A stretch of DNA of 5,471 bases. It comes from 67-14 sp035502775. Lineage in GTDB: Bacteria > Actinomycetota > Thermoleophilia > Solirubrobacterales > 70-9. The stretch is from NCBI GenBank assembly GCA_035502775.1, contig DATJUB010000015.1:1-5471 (forward strand), given 5' to 3'. This document shows positions 5,231-5,471 of this stretch, in pieces (the stretch's first letter is position 1; every line of letters starts with the position of its first letter). The translations under genes were made by a program, and so were the position numbers. The notes under the pieces are model-generated. The model did not search any database, was not told the DNA's origin, and saw only the letters and a list, made by a program, of their open reading frames with translations.

Positions 5231-5471
5231 TCAGCCTCCGTTCGAAGCCGGCGCGTAGTCCCGGCTGGGCTGGCCGCGAAGTGCGGTCGGTGGGGGCAGG
5301 GGGTTACCTTCGGCGGTTGCGCCCTTGATAATCGGGAGCACGAGCCTGGAGGCTTTCTTGCCACCGAGCCAGACGGTGTTCTTCGTCTTGCCGTTGTCGA
5401 CGGTGTCGAAGTCCCAGCGGGGCCTGTCACCACCGACCGCCTGGACCGTGACCCGGATCTTTGATCCGGCC
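5231..5471 (-). CDS. C-terminal end of a second CocE/NonD-family hydrolase (5' part beyond window)
   Basis: Only the last 79 codons and the stop (TGA, 5233-5231) lie in the window. The fragment begins AGSKIRVTVQAVGGDRP, continues with GKTKNTVWLGGK and ends LRGQPSRDYAPASNGG. By hand alignment it matches about 56 of 77 positions of the C-terminus of the 801-residue protein, including the same PASNGG end, with a two-residue insertion near the Pro-rich segment. This is the outer strand pair and tail of the X-Pro peptidase C-terminal jelly-roll domain; the catalytic part is not visible. It is a tandem paralogue in the same orientation, separated from the next gene by 168 bases with a hairpin. Whether the missing portion is intact cannot be judged. 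Confidence 0.9.
   Translation of the reverse strand, partial: AGSKIRVTVQAVGGDRPRWDFDTVDNGKTKNTVWLGGKKASRLVLPIIKGATAEGNPLPPPTALRGQPSRDYAPASNGG

Overview
The window looks like high-GC actinobacterial chromosome. Coding GC is roughly 65-70% by eye, the tRNA has no encoded CCA, and the proteins are secreted Ala- and Lys-rich hydrolases. The style of the CocE/NonD hydrolases and of the secreted Cys-containing protein would fit a Thermoleophilia/Solirubrobacterales-type organism. That placement is inference from style, not from a marker gene.

Left part (1-1379). A GC hairpin at 68-87 is followed by a tRNA-Val(CAC) gene at 127-198 with a -10-like box just upstream. The last 19 bases of the tRNA recur at 1232-1250 with one mismatch. 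Between the two copies lies a 216-residue secreted protein of no recognised family (442-1092). Its GC is about 54% by hand count, clearly below the neighbours, and it has its own candidate promoter and Shine-Dalgarno. This is the usual signature of a small element integrated at a tRNA 3' end, but no integrase is visible. It is therefore best read as a remnant or a passively mobilised cargo gene.

Middle (1380-1796). A stand-alone VOC-superfamily (glyoxalase-like) protein on the plus strand ends 4 bases from the end of a convergent minus-strand cluster.

Right part (minus strand, 5471 to 1801). Three secreted alpha/beta hydrolases lie head-to-tail. They are the C-terminal end of a CocE/NonD (peptidase S15-like) hydrolase cut by the window edge (5231-5471), a complete 801-residue paralogue (2657-5062), and a 278-residue exported esterase starting at GTG 2637, 19 bases after the previous stop. 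The two paralogues are near-identical at their C-termini, so they arose by tandem duplication. A strong GC hairpin follows each of them at nearly the same distance from the stop codon, and the two hairpins are alike in sequence. After the upstream copy it is a free-standing intergenic palindrome. After the downstream copy it lies inside the signal-sequence codons of the esterase. The locus as a whole appears to be a secreted hydrolase cluster acting on external esters, amides or peptides; the substrates cannot be read from the sequence.

No CRISPR array, transposase, integrase, rRNA gene or recognisable defence system is present. The points most worth a second look are the tRNA-end duplication around the low-GC gene and the shared hairpin reused as coding sequence.
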